Of a stretch of 64,000 nt of DNA, positions 1 to 8,478 are shown piece by piece. Position numbers and translations under genes: made by a program. The DNA is from Sandaracinus amylolyticus (GTDB taxonomy: Bacteria > Myxococcota_A > Polyangia > Polyangiales > Sandaracinaceae). Below the pieces are notes generated by a model. That model did not search any database. It had not been told where the DNA came from and was given only the letters and a program-made list of their open reading frames with translations. The stretch covers positions 7,564,001-7,628,000 of the forward strand of contig NZ_CP011125.1 in assembly GCF_000737325.1 (NCBI RefSeq). Reading direction: 5' to 3'. Position 1 is the first letter of the stretch, and every line of letters begins with the position of its first letter.

Positions 1-1958
1 ACCGCGGCGCTCGGATCGAGCGGATGCACCTCGAGCGCGAGCTTGCCCGCGATGATGCGGCTCATGTCGAGCAGATCCGCGATCAGCGTCGCCTGCAGCT
101 GCGCGTTGCGCGTGATCACGTCGAGCCCGCGCTCGAGCCGTGCACGATCGTCCGGGCCGCTGCGCAGCAGGTGCGCCCACCCGAGGATCGCGTTGAGCGG
201 TGTGCGCAGCTCGTGCGAGATCGTCGCGAGGAATTCGTCGCGCATGCGGCTCGCGCGCTCCGCGTCCTCGCGCGCGCGCCGCTCGCTCTCGAGCAGGCGC
301 GCGCGGTCTTCCTCGGCGCGCTTGCGCTCCGAGACGTCGAGCGTCACCGCGCGCAGCACCACGGGCCGTCGACCCTCCGGTGTGTCCTCGAACGTCGTGC
401 GACCGCGCGACTCGAGCCAGTGCACCTTGCCGTCGGTCCCGAGCACGCGGCTCTCGTCCAAGAACATCCCGTCGCCGCTCGGATCGAGGCTGCGCTCGAA
501 CGCCGCGCGCGAGCGCACGACGTCGTCGGGATGCAAGCGCGTCAGCGCCTCCTCGAGCGTCGACTCGGGCGTCGCGCCCCAGAGCTCCAGCATGCGCTCG
601 GACCAGCGGAGCTCGCCGGTCGTGACCCAGTACTCCCAGTCGGCCGCGCCCGACGCCTCGATCGTCAGGCGCCAGCGCGCGTCGTCGCGCTGTCGCTCCT
701 GCTCGAGCGCCTTGCGCGCGCTGAGGTCGATCACCGCGCCGCTCGCATGCACGAACCGACGTGCGTCGCCCTCGCCTCGGAACTCCGAGCGCCCGCGCGC
801 CAGCACCCACGCCACGCTCCCGTCGGGACGCACGAAGCGGTGCTCGCTCTCGAACACTCCGTCGCCGCGCGGATCGACCGACTGCGCGATCTCCTCGAGC
901 ACCCGCGCGCGATCGTCCGGGTGGAGCAGGCGCTCGAGCACCCCGATCGTGATCGGCTCGTCGACCTCGGGAAGACCGACGATGCGGCGCAGCTCCGGCG
1001 ACCACTGCGCGCACTTGTCCTCGCGCACCTCGAACGTGCCGAAGCCCGCGGCGGTCGCCGCGAGCCGCAGCCGCTCGTCGCTCTCGTGCAGCGCGCGCTG
1101 CACGCGCCGCGCCTCGGTCGTCTCCTGCGCGACGACGTTCACGGCGACCACCGTCCCCGTCGTCTCGTCGCGGATCGGATAGAAGCTCTCGACCCAGCTG
1201 CGCATCACGCCCGGCTGCGCCGGCGTCTCGCCCTCGAGCTCCACGCGCAGCACGGGCTCGCCGGTGTCGAGCACGTGCCGCAGGATCGACTCCGCTTGAT
1301 CGGCGATCCCCGGGAGCACGTCGCGCACCCGCCGCCCGAGGTGCGCGGCCGCCGGCACGCCGTTCATCTCGGCGAGCCGCTCGTTGATGCGCACCCATCG
1401 CAGCTCGCGATCGACCACGCAGAGCCCGATCGGCGCGGTGCGATAGGTCGCTTCGAGCTCCGCGGCGCGCCGCCTCGCCTCGGCTTCGCTGTGGCGGAGC
1501 GCCTCCTCGCTCTCCTTGCGCGCGCTGACGTCGACCGCCGAGAGCACCACGTACTCGACCGCGCCGCGCTCGTCGCGCACCGGCAGCAGCTGCAGCTCGA
1601 TCGCGACGAGCCGTCCTCCCGTGACGCGCACGTCGACGTCGAAGCGCACGCGCTCGCCGCCCGCCGCGCGCTCGGCGCCGTCGCGCACCCGAGCCGCGAC
1701 CTGCTCGTCGTAGGCGAACCACGGCGCTTCCCAGACCTTGCGCCCGACGACCTCCTCGGCCTCCCGCCGCGCGGTCTCGAGCGCCGCGCGATTCACCTCG
1801 ACGAGCGTGCCGTCGCGCTCGATCACGCCCGCGAACACGAGCAGCGCGTCGAGCACGTTCCGGATGTCGCGCTTCGTTCCTCCGCTCAACTCCACCTCGC
1901 CCGTGCGCGCATCTCCGTCCCGCTCCGTGCGACGCAAGCCCGGGACCGACTGGCCCAT
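1..1958 (-). CDS. Multi-PAS sensor histidine kinase, 3' end cut off by the window
   Basis: Reading the complement from an ATG at 1958 gives about 652 residues with no stop before base 1. It contains four PAS-like domains (roughly residues 33-145, 165-290, 305-425 and 435-555), several ending in a PAC-like DxSxRK motif. A HisKA dimerisation helix follows, with the phospho-acceptor in FLATISHELRTPLNAILGW (His582). The ATPase domain would lie beyond the window, and a receiver domain may follow it. No membrane segment or signal peptide is visible, so it is probably a soluble sensor that phosphorylates an unseen response regulator. It is divergent from the gene at 2018, with about 59 bases between the starts. 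The class assignment is secure; the signal is unknown. Confidence 0.9.
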   Translation of the reverse strand, partial: MGQSVPGLRRTERDGDARTGEVELSGGTKRDIRNVLDALLVFAGVIERDGTLVEVNRAALETARREAEEVVGRKVWEAPWFAYDEQVAARVRDGAERAAGGERVRFDVDVRVTGGRLVAIELQLLPVRDERGAVEYVVLSAVDVSARKESEEALRHSEAEARRRAAELEATYRTAPIGLCVVDRELRWVRINERLAEMNGVPAAAHLGRRVRDVLPGIADQAESILRHVLDTGEPVLRVELEGETPAQPGVMRSWVESFYPIRDETTGTVVAVNVVAQETTEARRVQRALHESDERLRLAATAAGFGTFEVREDKCAQWSPELRRIVGLPEVDEPITIGVLERLLHPDDRARVLEEIAQSVDPRGDGVFESEHRFVRPDGSVAWVLARGRSEFRGEGDARRFVHASGAVIDLSARKALEQERQRDDARWRLTIEASGAADWEYWVTTGELRWSERMLELWGATPESTLEEALTRLHPDDVVRSRAAFERSLDPSGDGMFLDESRVLGTDGKVHWLESRGRTTFEDTPEGRRPVVLRAVTLDVSERKRAEEDRARLLESERRAREDAERASRMRDEFLATISHELRTPLNAILGWAHLLRSGPDDRARLERGLDVITRNAQLQATLIADLLDMSRIIAGKLALEVHPLDPSAA

Positions 1959-2017
1959 CGCGTTGCTTGCACCACGTGCACCCCCACCCCATGTTCCGCG
2001 GCTCGGGACGGCGACCG

Positions 2018-2902
2018 ATGACCACCACGAAGTTCCCCACTCTCGCGTTCGGCACCCCTCGCAAGCTGCCGCGCGCGAGCGAGCTGGCGGGCCGCGTCGT
2101 GGTGCTCGACATCGCGTTCGCCGCCGAGGGCTCCGGCGCGAGCTTCCAGAAGGTCACGAAGAAGCTGATCGACGGCCTCGGTCCGCGGCTCGCGATGTGG
2201 ATCGATCACCACGATCACGTCTTGCACGAGCAGTTCCGGAGCGATCCGCGCTTCGTGCTCGCGACGAAGGCGCAGCACGGCGCTTGCCCGGAGATGGTCA
2301 CGCCCGAGCGCGTCGCGCAGGCGGGGCCCATCGACACGATCTGCTGCCACATCGACTTCGACGGCCTCTGCTCGGCGGCGAAGTGGATCCGCGGCGGCGT
2401 CGAGCCCTACGAGGGCGCCGACGACGATGCGCGCGCGATCGACACGCGCATCGGTACGCCGAGCGAGCGCGCGCTGCTGATCGATCGCGCGCTCCGCGCG
2501 CGCCCGCGCGACGACGCCATGAAGGGCCTCGTCGTGCGCTTCCTCGCGACCGGCGCGACCGATCGCGAGCTCTTCGGCCCGATCCGCGCGGCCGCCGACG
2601 AGCTGCGCGCGCTCGAGGACGAGGCGCGACGTCTCGCGAAGGGCTACGAGATCGAGCGCGACGTCGCCGTCGTCGACGCGCGCGGCGCGCAGACCTACTA
2701 CGACAAGACGCTGCTCCTGCTGCTCGGCCAGGAGCGCGCGCGGATCTCGGTCGTGCACGACGACACGACGGTCACCGCGGCAGCGCGCTTCGACAGCGGC
2801 GTGGACCTGCTCGCGCTGCTCGGCCTCGAGGGCGGCATGCCCACTCGCGTGAGCCTCCCGCGCGACCGGCTCGGCGACGTGCTCGCGAAGCTGCGGCGCT
2901 GA
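2018..2902 (+). CDS. DHH-phosphoesterase-like protein
   Basis: 294 residues from the ATG at 2018; an in-frame ATG at 1967 would add 17 residues unlike the rest and lies very close to the divergent kinase start. VVVLD (Asp31) and MWIDHHDH (Asp63-His64-His65) resemble motifs II and III of DHH phosphoesterases. CCHIDFDGLCSAAKW (residues 109-123) resembles the metal-binding motif I. The tail, with a GGMPTRVSL segment, recalls the substrate-binding DHHA1 half. Such enzymes use Mn2+ to cleave short oligonucleotides or cyclic-dinucleotide products. Here motif I follows DHH instead of preceding it, so the activity is uncertain. The adenosine deaminase gene starts 65 bases downstream on the same strand. 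Confidence 0.6.
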   Translation: MTTTKFPTLAFGTPRKLPRASELAGRVVVLDIAFAAEGSGASFQKVTKKLIDGLGPRLAMWIDHHDHVLHEQFRSDPRFVLATKAQHGACPEMVTPERVAQAGPIDTICCHIDFDGLCSAAKWIRGGVEPYEGADDDARAIDTRIGTPSERALLIDRALRARPRDDAMKGLVVRFLATGATDRELFGPIRAAADELRALEDEARRLAKGYEIERDVAVVDARGAQTYYDKTLLLLLGQERARISVVHDDTTVTAAARFDSGVDLLALLGLEGGMPTRVSLPRDRLGDVLAKLRR

Positions 2903-2942
2903 CCGGTCCGGGTCTGGCGTCCCGGTACTACGGTTGATCGCC

Positions 2943-2967
2943 AAGGGGCGTGGTGCTACACGCCCTT
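2943..2967 (+). promoter_or_regulatory. Stem-loop directly before the adenosine deaminase start
   Basis: AAGGGGCGTG (2943-2952) pairs with CACGCCCTT (2959-2967) across a 6-base loop with one bulged G. The right arm abuts the ATG at 2968, and the left arm contains the only AGGGG-like ribosome-binding sequence. It could modulate translation or be chance in GC-rich DNA. Confidence 0.3.
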
Positions 2968-4089
2968 ATGGCACTCCCTCTCTCGTTCTTCGAACGTCTC
3001 CCCAAGACCGACCTGCACGTCCACCTCGACGGGTCGCTGCGTCTGGAGACGATCCTGGAGCTCGCGGAGCAGGACGGAATCCAGCTCCCGGGACGCACCC
3101 CTGCCGAGCTCGCGAAGGCGATGCACCTCGGCGAGAACACCGGCTCGCTCGTCGAGTACCTCAAGGCCTTCGACGTCACGCTCAAGGTCCTGCAGACGGA
3201 GGACGCGCTCACGCGCGTCGCCTTCGAGCTCGGCGAGGACTGCGCGAAGGAGAACGTGCGGTACATGGAGGTGCGCTACGCGCCCATGCTCCACACGCGC
3301 AAGGGCCTTCGCCTGACCACCGTCGTCGAGGCCGTCCTCGAGGGCCTGTGGCAGGCGAAGGAGAAGTACGGCATCGAGTCGAACGTCATCATCTGCGGCA
3401 TCCGCAACATCTCGCCGCAGAGCTCGCTCGAGATGGCGCAGCTCGCCGTCGCGTACAAGAACCGCGGCGTCGTCGCGTTCGACCTCGCGGGCGCCGAGTA
3501 CGACAACCCCGCGAAGCACCACCGCGAGAGCTTCCAGCTCGTCCGCGACAACAACATCAACGTCACGATCCACGCGGGCGAGGCATACGGGCCCGAGTCG
3601 ATCCACCAGGCGATCCACGTCTGCGGCGCGCACCGCATCGGCCACGGATGCCGGCTCCGCGAGGACGGCGACCTGCTGCACTACGTGAACGATCATCGGA
3701 TCGCGCTCGAGTGCTGCCCCAGCTCGAACGTACAGACCGGCGCGGTGCGCGACCTCGCGACGCACCCGATCAAGCTCTACTACGACCTCGGCCTGCGCGT
3801 GACGGTGAACACCGACAACCGGCTGATCACCGACACCACGGTCTCGAAGGAGCTCTGGCTCTGCCACACGCAGCTCGGCATGACGCTCCCCGAGATCAAG
3901 CGGATGATCCTCAACGGCTTCAAGGCGGCGTTCCTGCCGTTCCACCAGAAGCAGTCGTTCCTCCGCCGCATCGCGCGCGAGCTCTCGGCGTTCCCCGACG
4001 ACGAGGCCGCAGTCCTCGCGTCGGAGCCCGGGCTCTCCGCGACGATCGTCCCCGAGGTGACGCAGCCCGCGAGCACCGGCACCGCGTGA
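2968..4089 (+). CDS. add: Adenosine deaminase
   Basis: Hydrolyses adenosine to inosine and ammonia in purine salvage; soluble, zinc-dependent. The protein is 373 residues from the ATG at 2968; upstream in-frame GTGs at 2950 and 2953 are alternatives. Family motifs appear in order: the metal site HVHLDGSL near residue 17, the catalytic HAGEA, GHG, and NTDN where many relatives have NTDD. The length fits bacterial adenosine deaminases. The stop is one base from the TatD-family start, so the two are very probably co-transcribed. An adenine or aminodeoxyfutalosine deaminase is the main alternative within this superfamily. Confidence 0.88.
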   Translation: MALPLSFFERLPKTDLHVHLDGSLRLETILELAEQDGIQLPGRTPAELAKAMHLGENTGSLVEYLKAFDVTLKVLQTEDALTRVAFELGEDCAKENVRYMEVRYAPMLHTRKGLRLTTVVEAVLEGLWQAKEKYGIESNVIICGIRNISPQSSLEMAQLAVAYKNRGVVAFDLAGAEYDNPAKHHRESFQLVRDNNINVTIHAGEAYGPESIHQAIHVCGAHRIGHGCRLREDGDLLHYVNDHRIALECCPSSNVQTGAVRDLATHPIKLYYDLGLRVTVNTDNRLITDTTVSKELWLCHTQLGMTLPEIKRMILNGFKAAFLPFHQKQSFLRRIARELSAFPDDEAAVLASEPGLSATIVPEVTQPASTGTA

Positions 4090-4090
4090 G

Positions 4091-4852
4091 GTGACGCGGC
4101 TCTTCGACTCGCACTGTCATCTCGACGCCCCTGCGCTCGACCCCGATCGCGACGACGTGATCGCGCGGGCCATCGAGCGCGGCGTCGACGGCGTGCTGGT
4201 CCCCGCGGTGTCCCCGGAGCGCTGGGACGCGCTCGCCGCGCTGCGCGCGCGATGGAGCGCGGTGCGGATCGCGATCGGCGTGCACCCGTACGTGATCGCG
4301 TCGTGCGCGGTCGACGATGCGCTCGCGACGATGGAGGCGCGCGCGACGGCGCTCGGCGCGGTCGCGATCGGCGAGTGCGGCTTCGATCGTCGCGTCGCGA
4401 TCGACCTCGCGCGTCAGAGCGAGATCGTCGACGCGCACGTCGAGGTCGCGCGCGCGCGCGAGCTGCCGATCGTGCTGCACGTCGTCGGCACGCACGGCCT
4501 CGCGCTCGAGCGCATGGAGCGACACGGGCCGCTGCGCGCGGGCGGTGTGGTGCACGCGTGGAGCGGGCCCGCCGAGCTCGTCGCGCGCTGGGTCGCGCTG
4601 GGCTTCTCGATCGGCATCGGGCCCGTCGTCACCTGGGCGCGCGCGCGGCGGGTGAAGGAGAGCGCGCGCGTCGTGCCGCTCGAGCGCCTCCTGGTCGAGA
4701 CCGACGCGCCCGACGGGCACCTCGAGGGCGCGACGCGCGGAGAGCCCTCGGACGTGGACGAGGTCGTGCGCGCCGTCGCCGCCGAGCGGGATGTGCGCGC
4801 GCAGGAGTTGCGCGTCGCCACGTGGGCGAACGCGATTCGCCTCTTCGGCTGA
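4091..4852 (+). CDS. TatD-family metal-dependent hydrolase
   Basis: 253 residues from a GTG one base after the adenosine deaminase stop. The N-terminal DSHCHLD is the TatD metal motif. IGVHPY, IGECGFD (metal-binding Glu), LHVVGTH, VVHAWSG and LLVETDAP follow in the family order on an amidohydrolase TIM barrel. TatD enzymes are cytoplasmic 3'-5' deoxyribonucleases or D-aminoacyl-tRNA deacylase-like hydrolases. The exact substrate cannot be read from sequence. Pairing with adenosine deaminase suggests a nucleic-acid turnover role, which is inference. Confidence 0.82.
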   Translation: MTRLFDSHCHLDAPALDPDRDDVIARAIERGVDGVLVPAVSPERWDALAALRARWSAVRIAIGVHPYVIASCAVDDALATMEARATALGAVAIGECGFDRRVAIDLARQSEIVDAHVEVARARELPIVLHVVGTHGLALERMERHGPLRAGGVVHAWSGPAELVARWVALGFSIGIGPVVTWARARRVKESARVVPLERLLVETDAPDGHLEGATRGEPSDVDEVVRAVAAERDVRAQELRVATWANAIRLFG

Positions 4853-4934
4853 GCCAGCAGCTTCGGGCGAGCGACCTCCAGGAGCCGCGCCGAGGCCGTG
4901 ATGCCCGAGACGACCGCGACCGAGCACGAGCAAG

Positions 4935-5190
4935 CCGGTCGGGGGGAGGGGGTCTTCCAAGACCCCTCCGCCAACGGAGCTGCAAGCGGGGCTGGGGCCC
5001 CGCGCGCAGCGTTTGGGGTGGGGGCCCCGATCCGGCTCCGCCGGTCGGGGGGAGGGGTCTTCCAAGACCCCTCCGCCAACGGAGCTGCAAGCGGGGCTGG
5101 GGCCCCGCGCGCAGCGTTTGGGGTGGGGGACCCCGATCCGGCTCCGCCGGTCGGGGGGAGGGGTCTTCCAAGACCCCTCCGCCAACGGAG
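4935..5190. repeat. 106-bp tandem repeat array, about 2.4 copies
   Basis: Copies start at 4935, 5041 and 5147 (period 106); the third is partial. Each holds a perfect hairpin GGAGGGGTCT-TCCA-AGACCCCTCC, with a 2-base G insertion in copy 1. The array sits in the gap 4853-5232 between the TatD gene and the convergent small gene at 5233. The period is not a multiple of 3, so it is not protein-coding. The hairpins could act as bidirectional terminators. Nothing else is seen in that gap. Confidence 0.9.
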
Positions 5191-5232
5191 CGCAGAACGT
5201 GCGCGCGGCGCATCGCGTGCGCCGCGCACGGC

Positions 5233-5370
5233 TCAGCTCGCGAGCCCCACGAGCGCGTAGACGAGGCCGAGGACCATCGAGATCGCCACGAAAACCAGGC
5301 CCGGCGCGGGCAGCGGGGCGACCGGAGCGGTGGCGGCGGTGACCTGCGGGACGTGCTGGCGCGACTGCAT
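5233..5370 (-). CDS. Small single-pass membrane protein, 45 residues
   Basis: ATG at 5370, TGA at 5233-5235. The N-terminal half is polar then Pro/Ala-rich (about residues 10-24). Residues 25-45 form one hydrophobic helix (FVAISMVLGLVYALVGLAS) that runs to the C-terminus. Nothing is recognised by family. Support comes from an uninterrupted frame with a clean membrane segment and from its position, divergent from tcdA and convergent with tatD. It is too short for a confident call by length alone. Confidence 0.45.
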   Translation of the reverse strand: MQSRQHVPQVTAATAPVAPLPAPGLVFVAISMVLGLVYALVGLAS

Positions 5371-5474
5371 GGAGCATCGGTCGAGCAGCTTCCATGCCCA
5401 CGGTGCTCACCGCCGAGGCACACCCCTACGCCAGGAAGGCCTCCGCGCGAGCGGCTGCTATCCTGGCCGCCCTC

Positions 5475-6341
5475 ATGCCGTTGCCGTTGGTCTCCGCCGC
5501 GAACGACTCGCCCACCGATCTCCGCACCGAGGAGGCGCCCGAGTCGACCTACAAGACGCATCGCCGCTTCGATCGCGCGGCGCGCCTCTTCAGCGAGCCG
5601 GGGCTCCATCGCTTGATGGGCGCGCGCGTGCTCGTGTTCGGCATGGGCGGCGTCGGCTCGTTCGCCGCGGAGTCGCTCGCGCGCAGCGGCGTCGGGCACC
5701 TCACGCTCGTCGACTTCGACGACGTCTGCGTGACCAACACCAACCGCCAGCTCCACGCGATGCGCGGCAACATCGGCAAGCCGAAGGTGGAGATCATGGC
5801 CGAGCGGCTGCGGCTCGTGAGCCCGACCGCCACCGTCGAGCCGGTGCGTCGCTTCTACCGCGAGGAGGACGCGGACGAGCTCCTCGCCGGGCGCGTCGAC
5901 TACGTGATCGACGCGATCGACAGCATCGCCGCGAAGGTCCACCTGCTCGCGACGTGCGTCACGCGCGGCATCCCGATCGTGTCGTCGATGGGCGCTGCCG
6001 CGCGCATCGATCCCACCCGCGTGCGCACCGCCGATCTCGCCGACACCGAGGTCTGCCCGCTCGCGCGCGACGTGCGCCGCCTGATGCGCGTGAAGCACGG
6101 CATCGAGGTGAAGCGCGGCCGTCCGATCGGCGTGACCGCCGTGTACAGCGAGGAGACGCCGATCGCGCCCGCGCCGGTCTCGTACGACGAGGGGCAGGGC
6201 TTCGTGTGCGTCTGTCCCAACAAGGACAACGGCATGTACACGTGCGAGAAGCGCGCGCGCATCGACGGCTCGGCGTCGTTCGTCACCGGCACGTTCGGGA
6301 TGGTCGCGGCGAGCGTCGCGGTGCGCGCGCTCATCGGATGA
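5475..6341 (+). CDS. tcdA: tRNA threonylcarbamoyladenosine dehydratase (ThiF/E1-like)
   Basis: Expected to use ATP to cyclise t6A37 of ANN-decoding tRNAs to ct6A in the cytoplasm. 288 residues from the ATG at 5475; an in-frame ATG at 5394 would add a poorly conserved 27-residue leader. The nucleotide loop VFGMGGVGSFAAESLARSG is typical of ThiF/MoeB/UBA enzymes, followed by LVDFDDV, N-x-N-R-Q and VIDAIDS. Family-type segments GAAARIDP and SVVYS-like VTAVYSEE occur later. No rhodanese domain or ubiquitin-like partner is nearby, which favours TcdA over MoeB/ThiF. Its 3' end overlaps the convergent gene at 6331 by 11 bases. Confidence 0.82.
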   Translation: MPLPLVSAANDSPTDLRTEEAPESTYKTHRRFDRAARLFSEPGLHRLMGARVLVFGMGGVGSFAAESLARSGVGHLTLVDFDDVCVTNTNRQLHAMRGNIGKPKVEIMAERLRLVSPTATVEPVRRFYREEDADELLAGRVDYVIDAIDSIAAKVHLLATCVTRGIPIVSSMGAAARIDPTRVRTADLADTEVCPLARDVRRLMRVKHGIEVKRGRPIGVTAVYSEETPIAPAPVSYDEGQGFVCVCPNKDNGMYTCEKRARIDGSASFVTGTFGMVAASVAVRALIG

Positions 6342-6861
6342 CGAGCGCCATCGTGCCCGACGTCGTCGCGCGGTCGGGCGCTTCCGCGTTCTCGACGTCG
6401 GCGGTCATCAGCACCACCACGACGCTGTAGACGCCGGGCTCGGTGAGCGCGCACGGCAGCGGCGTGACCGCGTCGATCGAGCTGCCGCCGCGCAGCGTCG
6501 GCTCGAGCGGGAGCCGGCGGGGCGCCGCGTTCGCGCAGCCTTCGACGACGAGCGCGTCGCGCAGCACGCTGACCTGCGCCCACGTCGGGCCGAGGATGAT
6601 CGGCTCGATGCTCCGGTTGCGGATCTCGAGCTGCACCAGGTAGTCGTCGCCGCTCGGGATCGGCGGCACCGGCGAGCGCCCGTGCACGCGCACCGCGAGA
6701 TCGTCGCGGTCGGCTGGACGCGCCTCGACCGTGGGCGTGATCTCCTGGGGCGCATCGTCGCGGTCGGGACCTCGCGGCTTCGATGCGGTGTCGCGCGTTG
6801 CCGCGCCTCCGGCGCACGCGACGAGCGCGAGCGCGCAGAACGTGAGGATCGCCGTGCGCAC
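6331..6861 (-). CDS. Hypothetical lipoprotein
   Basis: 176 residues. The start is a signal peptide with lipobox LVAC (Cys16), so the mature protein should be lipid-anchored in the periplasm. After an Asp/Arg/Pro-rich linker to about residue 60, the rest looks like one small beta-rich domain (DYLVQLEIRNRS, VYSVVVVLMTAD). This resembles an immunoglobulin-like intracellular proteinase-inhibitor fold, but no family is claimed. It is convergent with tcdA and overlaps it by 11 bases. Its start is 30 bases after the stop of the gene at 6892, so the two may be co-transcribed. Confidence 0.7.
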   Translation of the reverse strand: MRTAILTFCALALVACAGGAATRDTASKPRGPDRDDAPQEITPTVEARPADRDDLAVRVHGRSPVPPIPSGDDYLVQLEIRNRSIEPIILGPTWAQVSVLRDALVVEGCANAAPRRLPLEPTLRGGSSIDAVTPLPCALTEPGVYSVVVVLMTADVENAEAPDRATTSGTMALVIR

Positions 6862-6891
6862 GCCCGCGCGCAGTGCACGTCGCTCGCCAAC

Positions 6892-7626
6892 TCACGGCAT
6901 CAGCGCGCGCACCTCGTCGACCGCCTCGGCGCGCCCCTCGACGTCGCCGTCGATCGCCTCGAGCTCGCGCAGGATCGCCGCGACCGCGCCCGCGTCGTCG
7001 TCGAGCTCGGCCGCCCGCGCCCGACCGACGAGGCACCGCACGATCGCCGCGTCGTCCTCGAGCGCGCGCCACGCGTCGATCGCGCGCGCGTACGTCGCGC
7101 CGGCCGCGGCCGCGTCGGGGCGCGCGAGCGCGACGTCGGCGCGCATCTCGATCGCGAGCGCGACGCCCTCGTCGTCCTCCTCGTCGCGCGCGCCCTGCTC
7201 GGCGTGCGCGAGCGCGTCGTCGGCGCCGTCGAGCGCGCCCGCGCGCAAGCGCGCCTCGCCGAGCGCGAGCCACGTCTCGGCGCCGCTCGATGCGCGCAGC
7301 GCGATCGCCCGCTCGAGCAGCGACGCCGCGCTCCCCGGCGCGCGCGCCGCGAGCTCGAGCTCCGCGCGATCCTCGAGCAGGTCCGCGAGCAGCTCGGGCG
7401 ACGACGACGCGAGCGCGATGGCGCGATCGGAGAGCGCACGCGCGTCGCGCTCCTGCCCCTCGGCGCGCGCCGCCACCGCCGCCAGGCCGAGCGCCTCCGC
7501 GCGGACCTCGTCGCGCGCGCCGGGCCGCGCGATCGCGGGCTCCAGCATCGCGCGCGCGTCCGCGGGACGTTCGTCGTCGAGCGCGTCGTGCGCGGCCGCG
7601 ATGATCTCCTCGAGCTCCTCGTCCAT
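6892..7626 (-). CDS. Helical-repeat (TPR-like) hypothetical protein
   Basis: 244 residues, very Ala/Leu/Glu/Asp/Arg-rich, built of paired helices about 34-40 residues apart. Examples are RADARAMLEPAIA, GSAASLLERAIALRA, AGATYARAIDAW and IVRCLVGRARAAEL. The spacing suggests degenerate TPR repeats. No signal peptide is present, so it is probably a cytoplasmic protein-binding scaffold. Its start lies 32 bases from that of the divergent PAP2 gene. No specific function can be assigned. Confidence 0.6.
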   Translation of the reverse strand: MDEELEEIIAAAHDALDDERPADARAMLEPAIARPGARDEVRAEALGLAAVAARAEGQERDARALSDRAIALASSSPELLADLLEDRAELELAARAPGSAASLLERAIALRASSGAETWLALGEARLRAGALDGADDALAHAEQGARDEEDDEGVALAIEMRADVALARPDAAAAGATYARAIDAWRALEDDAAIVRCLVGRARAAELDDDAGAVAAILRELEAIDGDVEGRAEAVDEVRALMP

Positions 7627-7658
7627 CGCGCGAGCCTCGCACAGGACGGACGGCTAGA

Positions 7659-8189
7659 GTGCGCGCCGTGGATGCCGAGCTCCTCGTCGCGATCAACGAT
7701 CTCCGATCGCCCGCGCTCGATGCGGCGCTCGGTCCGCTCGGCGAGCACGGGTACCTGCTCTACCCCGCGTTCCTCGTCGCGCTGCTCGTGATGCGGCGGC
7801 GCGCCGTCGCGACCACCACGCGCGACGGCTTGCTCGCGTTCCTGCTCGCGCTCTTCGTCACCGAGACGTTCCTCAAGCCGCTCTTCGCGCGGCCGCGCCC
7901 CACCGCGATCCCCGAGCTCCTCGCGCAGCTCGACGTGCTCGGGAGCGTGCCGGGCGCGCGCTCGTGGTCGATGCCCTCGGGCACCGCGGCCGCGTGCGGC
8001 GCGGGCGCGGCGTGGATCTGGTCGCGCCTCGGATGGCGCGCCGGGCTGCCCGCGGCGATCATCGCGGTGCTCGCGTGCTTCGCGCGCCTCTACGCGGGCG
8101 TGCACTGGCCGACGGACCTGCTCTTCGGGGCGACGCTGGGGATCTTCGTGGCCCTCGGAGTGGATCGGTTCTCTCGCTGGGCCGGGTGA
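7659..8189 (+). CDS. PAP2-family membrane phosphatase
   Basis: 176 residues from a GTG. Several hydrophobic helices carry the PAP2 signatures: motif 1 KPLFARPRP (Lys73, Arg80-Pro81), motif 2 PSGTA (residues 106-110) and motif 3 ARLYAGVHWPTD (nucleophile His149, Asp153). The family dephosphorylates lipid phosphates such as undecaprenyl pyrophosphate or phosphatidylglycerophosphate at the membrane. The usual His of PSGH in motif 2 is Thr109 here, so activity may be altered. The stop is 12 bases before the inverted repeat at 8201. Confidence 0.8.
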   Translation: MRAVDAELLVAINDLRSPALDAALGPLGEHGYLLYPAFLVALLVMRRRAVATTTRDGLLAFLLALFVTETFLKPLFARPRPTAIPELLAQLDVLGSVPGARSWSMPSGTAAACGAGAAWIWSRLGWRAGLPAAIIAVLACFARLYAGVHWPTDLLFGATLGIFVALGVDRFSRWAG

Positions 8190-8200
8190 TCGGTGGTGCG

Positions 8201-8379
8201 GCGTGAGGGGGTGGGTCCGGCGGCCGGGGTGCTCGCGGGCTGCCAGACGATCGCGGTCGGGATGTCGGGACGCGGTGGGCGCATCGCAGCGCGAAGCGCG
8301 CCGCGATGACTGTCGTGAGGCTGTGGTCGGCCTCGGCGAGCCCCCGTCGCACGAGGCCGCCGGACCCACCCCCTCACGC
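8201..8379. repeat. 179-bp element bounded by perfect 25-bp inverted repeats
   Basis: Bases 8201-8225 are the exact reverse complement of 8355-8379. An inner hairpin (8282-8293 with 8297-8308, one mismatch, 3-base loop) sits near the centre. No convincing target-site duplication and no ORF were seen. It could be a MITE-like element or a structured 3' untranslated region of the PAP2 transcript. It begins the 880-base gene-free block 8190-9068. Confidence 0.8.
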
Positions 8380-8478
8380 CTCGGTACGCGGTGTCTGCCG
8401 CCTCGCTGGCTGGGGTGGAGATGGCTCGCGACGGGGGCCGCGCTTCGCCGCGTCCCCGACGCTCGCGATCCGGGCTCC

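Noticed and set aside
24-2021. Long plus-strand ORF (665 residues) over the kinase gene
   Set aside because: It is Arg/Ala/His-rich with no family motifs and lies antisense to a clear PAS/HisKA protein; typical GC-rich shadow.
8201-8379. Insertion sequence
   Set aside because: The element has inverted repeats but no transposase ORF and no clear target-site duplication, so it was listed only as a repeat.
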